A stretch of DNA of 45,254 nt, from positions 1-45,254 of the IMG/VR virus record IMGVR_UViG_3300025687_000080; one strand, given 5' to 3'. Both the position numbers and the translations under genes were made by a program. Of the stretch, positions 16,601 through 24,967 are shown piece by piece; position 1 is the first letter of the stretch; each line of letters starts with the position of its first letter. Below the pieces are notes generated by a model, which saw only the letters and a list, made by a program, of their open reading frames with translations, did not search any database and was not told the origin of the DNA. This DNA is from a virus.

Positions 16601-19469
16601 TAAGTATGGTAAGGGCCTTGTATCTAATGCTGCGTTAGATGATTACTTGTATGGAGGATCTACTTTAGTTTCTCACATATACGGACCTATATTTTTCAAT
16701 GGTCTAAATAAGTTAGACGGTTCTTCAGTAGGTAAAGTATCGGCATCTACGGATGATAGGAATAACACCGTATTTGATAGAAACTCCATAACGATAAACA
16801 ATAAAATAAAATCCATAGATCAGGACTTTGAATTCCTAGCCAGATTCTGTGACACAGACCTTTTAGATAATTACATGCAGGTTGGAGTTGCTCCTGAATC
16901 CTACACTCCTTACTTCATAAGCGGTGTAGATATTATAACTTGGAGAAACTCAAATAGCAACAAGATCATGTTATATGATCTTTCTTCTGATGAAGGTTTC
17001 TTAGATAAAGACTCTTTGCTTCTAGATGGTAATTTAATTTGTTTAAAGGCCAAAGAGTACCTACCCAGGTTTAGATACACCTTTAACTACAAAGAGGCTG
17101 GAGACGAAGATAACTTCCTCAGACCAGAACATAATTATTCTGTTGAGGTTAGCTCATTGTTTCTCGAAGAGGATAGTTTCAAAACGAGTTCAAGGTCTGT
17201 GTCTGTATGGATTCATACAGAAGAAGAAACTGATTACTATGGAAGAAAAGTCTTCTGGAACTATATGCCCAATGGACAATGGGAGATGCTTTTTACCAGT
17301 TCTCTTCAGGGTCAAGACGGGATATCCTATGTAAGAAACTCCCTCTCTCATATATTTTCTCATCAATCAAAGGACATAGAGTCGTTAGACAATATACGAT
17401 CTTGCTATGTAGATGATGTAAACAGAGAGGTGTTATACTCTTTAGGTAAGGAAGATCTTATTTCAAATAAGGTGTCGTTTAATACTCTCAATAGAAAAAT
17501 AAAGATACCTATCGAGTACTATCAGTATAAAAACCAACTTCACAGGAAGGATCAAAAATATGTAATAGAAGTTTTCCCATCTCTGTCACAAGATGATTCT
17601 GAATTCTGGGCTTTTAAAGGTATTAGGTGTACCGATGACACGATGAAGAAGAGAGCTTCTATAAGATTTAATCACTCAATACCAGACTACTCATTATCAA
17701 AAACAGATACGGACAAAGAGATAGAACTATTCTATCCTGATGGTAATCCTGTTAGTTTAGGTTCTCTTATCTATATTGATAGAGAAGGTTCTTTTTACAA
17801 GGATAATATTCCTCTGACAGTATCGGTTTCTAAATCTGGAAAAAGAATTCTGTACAGTAAGCTGTTTGTAGGCTCAGAGGAGTTTCCAACTTCACAGTCT
17901 ATACAACCAAACGCCACTTCTTTCTTTAGACCTTATGAAGGATACGCAGTCTTTGCAGGGTATACAAAGGACTCCTTTATACAGGATAATCTTGGGGATT
18001 TTACATACATAATATCAAAGAATACAATACAGGACTATACTCTACAAAATTATGGAAGTTCTCAAAGTGACATGTTACCAGCACTAAAGGTACAGCTTCC
18101 ATTCAAGGTGGATTATGGTACTTTTGGCTGTCGGTACGAGGGTCTTAGTGGTACTGCTTTTGATTTTGATAATACGGATGTTTATAACTGGTCAAATCCT
18201 GATATAGTAACTCTATCATCAAATATAATTGGACCGTTAAACCTTCCATTAGTAACTTTATCTTCTAATAATATACAAACGGAGTTCTCCCCGGTAACTA
18301 CTAGAAACAACTATATAAGAAATACCTTATGGTCAGACGAACTTTACAATAACCAACAGTTATCGGTTAATCCAGAGGACCTTGCAAATTATATCTCTGA
18401 ACCAGATCCAGAAACTTGTACATTCGGATCTACAGATACTTCAGGTTATTTGGATACTACACATCCTTTAGCAGCGATTGATCACTGGAATACCTGGACA
18501 TTTAACGAAATTCCATACAACTCTAAATATCCTCATTATTTAACTAAAAATATAGTTTATTATGAAGGGCCTAAAGACATAATCTTTACGCTCATTTATA
18601 AACCTTCGGAGGAATTACCACAGTTTTCAAAGGTATTTCTTGAATTTGGATTAGGAGGGTTGTCTCCTCAACACTCTCATAATAGGGTATTTGGATTAGA
18701 AGTTAATGAAGGAACTTTAAATCAACAGGCGTATTGGTCATTTAAACCACCATTAGGAAGTACAGGAGAACTTAATCATAGGGCGACCTTCCCTTTTAGA
18801 AAAAAACCTTATGACCCGACTATACACTTTTTTAATCAGATTAGACCATTTTATTTAAAAGGATACACTGATATTCAAGGATACCCTGATATTCCTGCGG
18901 GGTATGGAGGTGTCTATGAATTAAACTCTGAGTACAGGTTGGCTTTTATATCATTAAAACCTAGCGTGTTACAACAGTATTCCCAACTGGAAGATCCGTC
19001 CATAGCTAAAGAGGTTGCTTATATAAAATCATCTTTGGGAGCCCCGGCTAAAATAGCAGTAGGTATTGAAAACAACATATTTCAACCAGGAGAAGTCCCA
19101 GCATCAATAGATGTGGCGTACATAGGTATACATAAAGACGATACACCTGAGGACTACACATACCCGTTAACATACTTCACTCAACCAGCCTATAGAAATT
19201 CAGTAATAGGCGGTAGTGAGCTAGGATCTTTAATTAAAAAAGAAATATCGACTGAAGAGTTAATGGATCCTGATATTCTATTATCATTTTTTAGATTTTA
19301 TAATGATATTTCTGACGAAACTCAATCAAGAAACCCATTAAATGTTCAAACAATTCATGGAGATATGGGTGGGGGTAGATCAAATTACAGAATTCATCCA
19401 GCAGAGTTTTCTGATCAAACTGCTTTCCTCAACGAAGGTAGAATAGATAATCTTAATATAATTAACTAA
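13677..19469 (+). CDS. Giant baseplate wedge protein, gp7-like with tail protein I domain
   Basis: A 1930-residue protein, nearly twice T4 gp7 (1032 residues). Residues about 343-415 hold the tail-protein-I pattern: K-Y-L-P-Y-L-A-D-F-I-G-W, S-W-R-R-Q-L-R-D-A-R, then Q-K-K-G-T-K-Q-G-L-I-D-L-L-K-S. That pattern is found in P2 gpI and in the gp7-type wedge proteins that clamp gp6. After it lie several domains with Tyr/Asp-rich beta sequence. One near 1165-1215 (RSVSVWIHTEEE, W-N-Y-M-P-N-G-Q-W) resembles a LamG-like strand, and another sits near 1640-1690. The gene order gp25-gp6-gp7 is as in many myoviruses. The expansion beyond residue 700 is unknown and could form a peripheral platform for fibres. 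It overlaps gp6 by 8 bases and the next gene by one (TAATG). Confidence 0.65.
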   Translation: MSKYTRRNYYEALDKIIPEIYREEDLKLSTESEDLASKILYYDADMVIRFLPINKLLYKFCTDPVYEDVLELGPWNTTDYLDRTIYGPGLGVYHGWSEGLVKYFIPQNKLTYIEPHEFSLEILQPLGYEISDYSTSSEFYNFVSGTLYPQLQLGDGHLGSETERELVSNTDGAFGSSYVDCLKYLLNSLGLFALLNYNGNTPPADESDYIKIIRGLVAEVFTKRFYIEESPVTLEDALYVIKSINQSVGGILPYAYSNEFRKDDTDPYLSGTQSLDKYLTWNSILYGLSENELSDTFVKDFYISYFVDKDYELPTTQEGPFKRFLKAVGFFIGDLDNESFSISTLNSIEKCPKKYLPYLADFIGWKFYTSNVDSWRRQLRDARVLLQKKGTKQGLIDLLKSILPATEIDFDKSFSEYYESYIPNLIYYLLKTESDSLQSLETWTIDKYSEYTEGEYDPISLDTNIKFVVDHILLDAVHEFPELFNIKGYAFQPDNPAFVFNYRGRDFNIPPFEDERFYKDCDVTYDLVRFIKEKLLCLGVEDTYCDAFEAYVLSNTIERDLDPKLYNNGFLFLTKTLHQAPNYDRIIKDFQSNFYDYLPMWNGKSSRFSLEVSSGNFDDSFFTATAYSKEDFFDSLKAIQDFTPAKSIPRIDISLKAPDVIDPYTNTYPRISYSFLDSPNPSGALASFELSTLNMRHPSLGLVGSSIDPGYEYDSRGTNNYSSLPVFKRDRLGFGRESTNAAWVDTSTVYNVSGPYEEVIPRTATRRRDFQKVLSKGQFFRRDGFNSPTFLNTTTVGKASTLNSLGEFSSLAEFIPLGLIPSSQEYTAVPDHRNIPDVYDECQDTDSNDVFNDIRSKYTFKIRGDRDAYNPPKDSSLMNNLVFKYRDNLEDVYSLIYKLKDREISEKARLTVENNIHLATNIDWMKEIESLKNKLWNETNYLLEEGFYNFKMDVYERVPAEINKTFNYLYLNDYVKYGKGLVSNAALDDYLYGGSTLVSHIYGPIFFNGLNKLDGSSVGKVSASTDDRNNTVFDRNSITINNKIKSIDQDFEFLARFCDTDLLDNYMQVGVAPESYTPYFISGVDIITWRNSNSNKIMLYDLSSDEGFLDKDSLLLDGNLICLKAKEYLPRFRYTFNYKEAGDEDNFLRPEHNYSVEVSSLFLEEDSFKTSSRSVSVWIHTEEETDYYGRKVFWNYMPNGQWEMLFTSSLQGQDGISYVRNSLSHIFSHQSKDIESLDNIRSCYVDDVNREVLYSLGKEDLISNKVSFNTLNRKIKIPIEYYQYKNQLHRKDQKYVIEVFPSLSQDDSEFWAFKGIRCTDDTMKKRASIRFNHSIPDYSLSKTDTDKEIELFYPDGNPVSLGSLIYIDREGSFYKDNIPLTVSVSKSGKRILYSKLFVGSEEFPTSQSIQPNATSFFRPYEGYAVFAGYTKDSFIQDNLGDFTYIISKNTIQDYTLQNYGSSQSDMLPALKVQLPFKVDYGTFGCRYEGLSGTAFDFDNTDVYNWSNPDIVTLSSNIIGPLNLPLVTLSSNNIQTEFSPVTTRNNYIRNTLWSDELYNNQQLSVNPEDLANYISEPDPETCTFGSTDTSGYLDTTHPLAAIDHWNTWTFNEIPYNSKYPHYLTKNIVYYEGPKDIIFTLIYKPSEELPQFSKVFLEFGLGGLSPQHSHNRVFGLEVNEGTLNQQAYWSFKPPLGSTGELNHRATFPFRKKPYDPTIHFFNQIRPFYLKGYTDIQGYPDIPAGYGGVYELNSEYRLAFISLKPSVLQQYSQLEDPSIAKEVAYIKSSLGAPAKIAVGIENNIFQPGEVPASIDVAYIGIHKDDTPEDYTYPLTYFTQPAYRNSVIGGSELGSLIKKEISTEELMDPDILLSFFRFYNDISDETQSRNPLNVQTIHGDMGGGRSNYRIHPAEFSDQTAFLNEGRIDNLNIIN

Positions 19470-21286
19470 TGAAAGGGCATGTAGAAATATTCAAAGAGGT
19501 TGATGGTAAAAAAACCGTTATACATAAAGACTGCAATCTAATCGTTGACGGTGCTGGAGAAGCTATAGTTGATATGCTAACCTTTACACCAGCCATAGCT
19601 TTATCTGGAAGTGAGTCAGATTTTAATGATAATACTTATTATCAAAATGCCCTCGATGCTTCTAACTTTATAATACAAGGGATGTCTTTTGCTAAAGGCA
19701 GGGTTGGGTATAAGTCTAACTTACATAAGTATAAGGCTCATAATCTCATAGCGAGTGCAAACCTTTTAAAAGATATATCTATAGGATACACTTCTTCATG
19801 CACTGTACTAGAACGACCTAATAAGTATATTATCGACGGTATCAGCACGGTATTTGATATTAATTCTTTAGATACAGATCAAGGTGGTTCGGTTACATTA
19901 GGTAATAATGTTTTTGATCAGGACTATATTCATTCTACCTCTGGGCTTCCGAAGGTATTTTCTATTGATGTTAAGATGGATTTAAATAATCCTCCTGTAG
20001 CTAATGTTGATGTTAATAATGCACCTCAACCTCATCATATGACAATTGAGGTTAGCAGTGGAGGAGATCTTTTATTATTTACAAGTATTTGGGTTAGTCC
20101 TGGAAGGCATAACGGAGGTCAGTTTATAGGAGGCAACTTGTTTGCTTTCGTAAATGATAGCCCTAGGGGCACCACCTTGCGTCCATGTAAAGCCTTGTAT
20201 AAGGAATTAGGTTTTGGTTGGTATAGAATACTTTGCTCAATACCATCAGTAACTTCGTATTCCTCGGAGGATTTCCATATAAAAATATATCCAGCAGGAT
20301 CTTCTAAATATGAATCTACACTAAATAGGACTAACTTATCAGGAAAGATGATGTTCGCAAGACCTAGCTTAAATGTAGGGTCCCTTCCAGTTAATTACTT
20401 CCTTCCTAATGAAGGAGTAACAACTTCATCAACAGAATTTAATTCAGGTTTTCAAATTACAACTAGTTCAATAATATCTAAAGAGTCTAGTTACGCACTT
20501 CCTAATTATTTAGGTACTATAACAAATTCTGCTAACGGTTATAATGTTAGCGCATCTCTCCCTAATACTCCTCACCCTAATGACACATTACTAGAGTCAG
20601 ATACCTCAACAGATTATCAGGATCATGTTGATGTTAATTTACCTAATGGTCATAATTTAAATACCTTTCCACTTGTTGCTAAATTAGAAAAAAATATCAT
20701 GGATTTCCTACCATCGTATTGGGTGAAGAAAGGAGGTGATATTCAAAAACAACCTATTCAAAAAGATTTTAGGTGGTTTGGGTGTTACGCAGATGATAGA
20801 AATAACACTGCGATACTGGTGGACGAGATATCAGTGGACTCCTTTAATTCCCCAATAAGCACTAGAATATCCAGCGGCGATAGATTCAATACCGTATCTA
20901 GTATGGATTATAAAGGATATCTCCATGCTTATTACGCATCTAATGGAGAAACATCAAACTCTTCACAGTTACTAGTATCTGCACTTCCAGACTTCTCTTC
21001 AACAGGAAAAGTTATATACAGTGTTAAGATTAATAGGGCTGATGTTGAAATGGCTAACTACTTTGGCGGTATTTTTGATTTAGGTCTGCATTCTTTAGAC
21101 CAAAAATCTACTAGAAAGAATAACCAAATAGGTTTTTCGAGAAGCATAGATCTTGATCCTTGGAGTGGGGATGATGTAGAGTTCAAGTTATTCGCTCAAA
21201 AATCTATGAACTATGATATTACTCACAGCGATGATTTCACCGCTGCAAACTCAGTGACAATAAATTGGACGATTGATTTCCTATGA
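19469..21286 (+). CDS. Tail-fibre adaptor-like protein with internal lectin-like insertion
   Basis: A 605-residue protein, first of three neighbouring paralogues. The start (MKGHVEIFKEVDGKKTVIHK, then N-L-I-V-D-G-A-G-E) matches the opening of the two genes that follow, and the end (S-V-T-I-N-W-T-I-D-F-L) matches their module end (W-x-I-x-F). Between them is extra sequence. Residues about 120-310 look like a jelly-roll ligand-binding domain: F-S-I-D-V-K-M, G-F-G-W-Y-R-I-L-C-S-I-P at about 249, and K-M-M-F-A-R-P-S-L-N-V-G-S-L-P-V-N-Y-F, the ending common in phage adhesin carbohydrate-binding domains. I infer a baseplate-attached host-recognition protein. Start by TAATG; end in ATGA overlap with the next paralogue. 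Confidence 0.55.
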   Translation: MKGHVEIFKEVDGKKTVIHKDCNLIVDGAGEAIVDMLTFTPAIALSGSESDFNDNTYYQNALDASNFIIQGMSFAKGRVGYKSNLHKYKAHNLIASANLLKDISIGYTSSCTVLERPNKYIIDGISTVFDINSLDTDQGGSVTLGNNVFDQDYIHSTSGLPKVFSIDVKMDLNNPPVANVDVNNAPQPHHMTIEVSSGGDLLLFTSIWVSPGRHNGGQFIGGNLFAFVNDSPRGTTLRPCKALYKELGFGWYRILCSIPSVTSYSSEDFHIKIYPAGSSKYESTLNRTNLSGKMMFARPSLNVGSLPVNYFLPNEGVTTSSTEFNSGFQITTSSIISKESSYALPNYLGTITNSANGYNVSASLPNTPHPNDTLLESDTSTDYQDHVDVNLPNGHNLNTFPLVAKLEKNIMDFLPSYWVKKGGDIQKQPIQKDFRWFGCYADDRNNTAILVDEISVDSFNSPISTRISSGDRFNTVSSMDYKGYLHAYYASNGETSNSSQLLVSALPDFSSTGKVIYSVKINRADVEMANYFGGIFDLGLHSLDQKSTRKNNQIGFSRSIDLDPWSGDDVEFKLFAQKSMNYDITHSDDFTAANSVTINWTIDFL

Positions 21287-24200
21287 AAGGCTTAGTTACA
21301 ATAACAAAAGTTTATAAGAACGGAGATAGAGAGATAGTATGCTCAAAGTCTCCTAATATATTAACACAAGGTTTCGCCTTTGACATGGTTAATCTAATGA
21401 CTGCTGGGGCTAAAGCTGATACTAGTAAATATAAATTTGGATACTTCCAGCTAGGAACTAGCTCATACTATGACGACTCTTCTTGGACGGATTCCCTTCC
21501 CTTTACATCAGTAAGAAACTTCTCAAGACTTCACTCACCAATTGCTACTGCATCTGATTACGGTCTGAACACCTCATTAGAACTAACCACTAGGGATTGT
21601 TTGGTTTATGATGAGGATTTCGTATCTCTTGAAGATATAACTTACTCGACTGAGCCTGCTGTACTAGGTATTTTAAATGAAAACAACTGCTTCCCGTTAC
21701 AGCTTCCAGGAGATGATGAGAATGGTGTTGTTATAAAAATAACTTTAGACTACGGTGCTTTAGTCGGTAAATCAATAAAAGAGTTTGGTCTTTATACTAG
21801 GGACCCTGATATATCTACTTCGGAAGATACTCCTATATTATCCTGCTATAAATCGTTAACCGATCCAATTGAAAAGACAGACGAGTTTATGGTAGAAATA
21901 GACTGGCTCATTCAGTTCGTAGGAACAAGCAAGAGAATGCAAGACAGAGCCAGCTTAATATCCTTTTACCCAGCAGGTATAAAACCTAAAATTGCAGACA
22001 GGTATGCAGTTCAGAATGTAGGATATATGGAGGCTGGGGAAACCAGGGAAGTTATCATAGAGACTCAAATACCTACAGCAGAAGATGCGTACTTATATTA
22101 CAATGTTTATGAGAACGGTCATCTTGGAATAAATAACTATGCCGTCTCTGGAGAGCATTGGTGTATTGTAGATGATGAGGGATTGGTTACATCAGCATTC
22201 GACTCCCCTATTTTCTGGCCTAAAAATACTACTCAGATAAAATTTACAGTTAGCGCCTTACCGTCAAACAACTTCTTCGGACAGAAGACTTTAGCCTTTG
22301 AGTTATCATCCTATACTGGTCGTGATAAGTTTATTGATTTTAATGAGTACCTAGATGGAAATGTAAATGTTTGGCATATAAGGTCCGATAAGACTGCCCC
22401 TTCTTTAGGGTTTTCTTCAACAACTTACTCCACTACGGCAGGATTTGCTCTTAGTTCAGCGGTTAGCTCTAACGGACCTATTTACGAAACATCAGCGTTT
22501 GTAGATGTCTCTACAAACGCTGCTTCATATATGTTTGGAACTAGGGGTCCTTTAGGCGGTTCTATTACTTACACAGGACCTTATGATGCTTCTGACGGAT
22601 ACCATGTCATCCCTCTTTATGGATCCATACAACCTTTCGCAGTATCAACTGACGCGGCCAGCCAGTTTAATATTTCATTATTAAATACTCCGTCAGGAGA
22701 ACCAATATATAACTTAAATACTTATTCATTAGATTTAAGGTCAAGTTTCCAAAGACCTACTTATACAAGCGGCACTGGAGTCCCTCCTGACATAAATTAT
22801 CTTGATATTAGTGCAAATAGAAACGACATATCTATAGGTTATGAAGGCCCTTGGACTGTTGAAAATGGTATGTTTACAACAGCCAACTTAGAAGGGTTCC
22901 CTACTGCAAATGTTCAGTCATGCTATGACCTTTATGAGACACAGCCTCCTGACGGGGTAATTATGAGGCACTTCTTACACGGAAGCCAGCCTGACGGAAT
23001 CTTACCTGCAAGCTTTTTTTATAGCCCTCAAGAGCTATATGTGTGGCCCGACGATGCTGAAAAAAATCAGTTATTCGTAGGTGCTGCTGGAAAGCGAAGA
23101 CCTGGACAGTACGACTACCTTCAGGATGGAACGGGTAGAAGATCTGGGGGAGACTGGGAGACGCAAATAGCTAAGTTCAATTCAGATCTTTCTACAGTAG
23201 TGTTTTCTACATATATTAAAAAGTTAGATGATGTAGTAGAAGATCCTAACCGAACCACTCTTCCTGCGCCAAGCTCCACAAGCAACGAGTGCTTTGCTAT
23301 GAACATTATTGTTAGGGGATACCCTGGAGTAGGCTTTTATGCATCACAGCAGCCTAAAACTGCAATGTTCAAGTGGAACTCTGACGGAGGTATAGATCCT
23401 ATAAAATGTTATGTTTCTAGGCTAGGAGCATTCACTTACTCCTCTAAAAATAGCGCAGAGATTCAGTATGTTTCTTCCGTAGGGTACGACAAGTTTTATG
23501 ATGAGAGCATAGACTTTGGAAAACAACTATCTTCTTCACAGTATGGGGTCATAGGAATTTTAGAAGGAGACGATATAGGAGTCTTCCAACCTCCCATAGT
23601 CGCTCCTGTAGCCTCAGGTTATCTGAACATAACAAGTTCAGTAGATTACTCGTTCCCTTTCTCACCTACTACAGGACACACTCTAAGCGCAGTAGGAGGG
23701 CAATTAAGCTTGAGTAGTATATGGGAGCCTCAAGATAATAAAGGTCCTTTCGGGTTTACTTCCTCAGGCCCTGGATTGAAATATGATATGGGAGTTTTTT
23801 CAGGAACTAACGGAGGTGATACAAATGCTTCCAGAGACATTGCTGCATACGGATACACTGACCCTTTCTGTAGAGACGGTTGGTACAGAGTATGGGTCGC
23901 AGCCGAGGTTCCTGAAGACTTCTATGAAACATCCCTTTATGGTGCGGCTAGTCCTGAAGAAGGAGGAGCCATACATGAAAGAAATATAATACCTTCAATA
24001 TCTGAGAATAGTAGGGGAGGGGGTCTAGTCGGAATCACTCAACCAGATTACCGAGCAGGCATTCAAGGAAACACAGGAACTTATTACGAGGTTCCTTCGG
24101 TAACTTCTGGGGTCCTTTTAGCTTGGAATCAGTATGAGCAATATACTAAAACTGGGTCTTTTACTAAAGGTCACTCAAACGGATACATGCCAAGACCGTA

Positions 24201-24291
24201 TCAGCCAAGAGAATATTCATGGTTCACTCCAAGAGGTAATGCTTTTACCAACGATTTAGCTACTTCGTCTATAACAATGACATTTACCTGA
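21283..24291 (+). CDS. Large adhesin-like protein with N-terminal fibre-adaptor module
   Basis: A 1002-residue protein. Residues 1-215 are the intact adaptor module shared with the 207-residue gene downstream: G-L-V-T-I-T-K-V-Y-K-N-G, then F-G-Y-F-Q-L-G-T-S near 50, F-G-L-Y-T-R-D-P and, at the end, K-T-D-E-F-M-V-E-I-D-W-L-I-Q-F. Residues 215-480 look like stacked beta-sandwich domains (REVIIETQIP, QIKFTVSALPSNNF). Residues 500-1000 hold Tyr/Gly/Ser-rich sequence with D-G-W-Y-R-V-W-V-A-A-E-V-P near 865, like the ligand-binding part of the preceding paralogue. No enzyme motif is visible. It is probably a baseplate-attached receptor-binding protein. It is the last gene before a 51-bp gap. Confidence 0.55.
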   Translation: MKGLVTITKVYKNGDREIVCSKSPNILTQGFAFDMVNLMTAGAKADTSKYKFGYFQLGTSSYYDDSSWTDSLPFTSVRNFSRLHSPIATASDYGLNTSLELTTRDCLVYDEDFVSLEDITYSTEPAVLGILNENNCFPLQLPGDDENGVVIKITLDYGALVGKSIKEFGLYTRDPDISTSEDTPILSCYKSLTDPIEKTDEFMVEIDWLIQFVGTSKRMQDRASLISFYPAGIKPKIADRYAVQNVGYMEAGETREVIIETQIPTAEDAYLYYNVYENGHLGINNYAVSGEHWCIVDDEGLVTSAFDSPIFWPKNTTQIKFTVSALPSNNFFGQKTLAFELSSYTGRDKFIDFNEYLDGNVNVWHIRSDKTAPSLGFSSTTYSTTAGFALSSAVSSNGPIYETSAFVDVSTNAASYMFGTRGPLGGSITYTGPYDASDGYHVIPLYGSIQPFAVSTDAASQFNISLLNTPSGEPIYNLNTYSLDLRSSFQRPTYTSGTGVPPDINYLDISANRNDISIGYEGPWTVENGMFTTANLEGFPTANVQSCYDLYETQPPDGVIMRHFLHGSQPDGILPASFFYSPQELYVWPDDAEKNQLFVGAAGKRRPGQYDYLQDGTGRRSGGDWETQIAKFNSDLSTVVFSTYIKKLDDVVEDPNRTTLPAPSSTSNECFAMNIIVRGYPGVGFYASQQPKTAMFKWNSDGGIDPIKCYVSRLGAFTYSSKNSAEIQYVSSVGYDKFYDESIDFGKQLSSSQYGVIGILEGDDIGVFQPPIVAPVASGYLNITSSVDYSFPFSPTTGHTLSAVGGQLSLSSIWEPQDNKGPFGFTSSGPGLKYDMGVFSGTNGGDTNASRDIAAYGYTDPFCRDGWYRVWVAAEVPEDFYETSLYGAASPEEGGAIHERNIIPSISENSRGGGLVGITQPDYRAGIQGNTGTYYEVPSVTSGVLLAWNQYEQYTKTGSFTKGHSNGYMPRPYQPREYSWFTPRGNAFTNDLATSSITMTFT

Positions 24292-24342
24292 TGCAAATAA
24301 CGGCTTGTCCTTGAATATATAATAAATAAATGAGAGGTTATT
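24292..24342 (+). promoter_or_regulatory. Intergenic gap with late-promoter-like octamer and RBS
   Basis: This 51-bp gap is the first break in the plus-strand series since 1721. It contains AATAAATA at 24321-24328, one base off the T4 late octamer TATAAATA, and GAGAGG at 24332-24337 ahead of the ATG at 24343. No hairpin terminator is seen for the preceding genes. If the octamer is a promoter, transcription would begin near 24334 and the leader would be very short, so the ribosome site would be clipped. That weakens the promoter reading. Confidence 0.35.
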
Positions 24343-24966
24343 ATGAGTTCTAGCAAATTTCAGCCTAAAGGATTCCTTGAAATCTGGAAGGTTTATGATG
24401 ATGGTTCCCAGGAATTGCACTGGTCAGACCAGAATGTCATTACATCCGGTATGGGTGTAGGGCTTTCCATGCTATTTGCAGCCTCAGGATCTTCTAATGT
24501 AAAAGATTATCAAATAGGTTATTTTCAAGTAGGGACTAGTGGAAACTTGGATAACTACGACAGTTCTTTTTATGAATTGTCAGGACCTATACCCTCTTCA
24601 GTAGATTACGGAGTTCTTTTATCCCCAGGAACCACTCCTAGCAAACAGAATGATGGTATATTTTTTACAGATGTAGTTGATTTGTATCCATTAAAGAATG
24701 GTTCAATAAGCGTAGACACAGAGCCTTTTGTAAAAATAAGATATAGTAACATTCATAGAGTATCAAAAAATTCTGTAAGATATACTCTCGTACTAGCCCC
24801 CAGATCTGTTACCAGATCAGATCCGTTAAGCGAGGTTGGACTATTTATGAGAAATCCTACTGGGCAAATGGAGGACTCACCTATCTTAGTAGCTTACAGA
24901 CCTTTCACACCTATAAAAAAGACTGATGCATTCACTTTAGTCTTCCTCTGGACAATACAATTCTAA
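24343..24966 (+). CDS. Stand-alone fibre-adaptor paralogue
   Basis: A 207-residue protein that is essentially the adaptor module on its own. It has G-F-L-E-I-W-K-V-Y-D-D-G near the start, N-V-I-T-S-G, then D-Y-Q-I-G-Y-F-Q-V-G-T-S-G near 65, S-V-D-Y-G-V, E-V-G-L-F-M-R-N-P near 167, D-S-P-I-L-V-A-Y and the closing K-K-T-D-A-F-T-L-V-F-L-W-T-I-Q-F. The same series, in the same order, occurs in residues 1-215 of the 1002-residue neighbour and split across the 605-residue protein. The short form probably serves as a connector between baseplate and fibre. It is the first gene after a small gap and one base before the beta-helix gene. Confidence 0.6.
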   Translation: MSSSKFQPKGFLEIWKVYDDGSQELHWSDQNVITSGMGVGLSMLFAASGSSNVKDYQIGYFQVGTSGNLDNYDSSFYELSGPIPSSVDYGVLLSPGTTPSKQNDGIFFTDVVDLYPLKNGSISVDTEPFVKIRYSNIHRVSKNSVRYTLVLAPRSVTRSDPLSEVGLFMRNPTGQMEDSPILVAYRPFTPIKKTDAFTLVFLWTIQF

Positions 24967-24967
24967 A

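Noticed and set aside
17143-17334. Nested plus-strand ORF within the gp7-like gene
   Set aside because: Out of frame in a well-supported gene, no ribosome site or motif.
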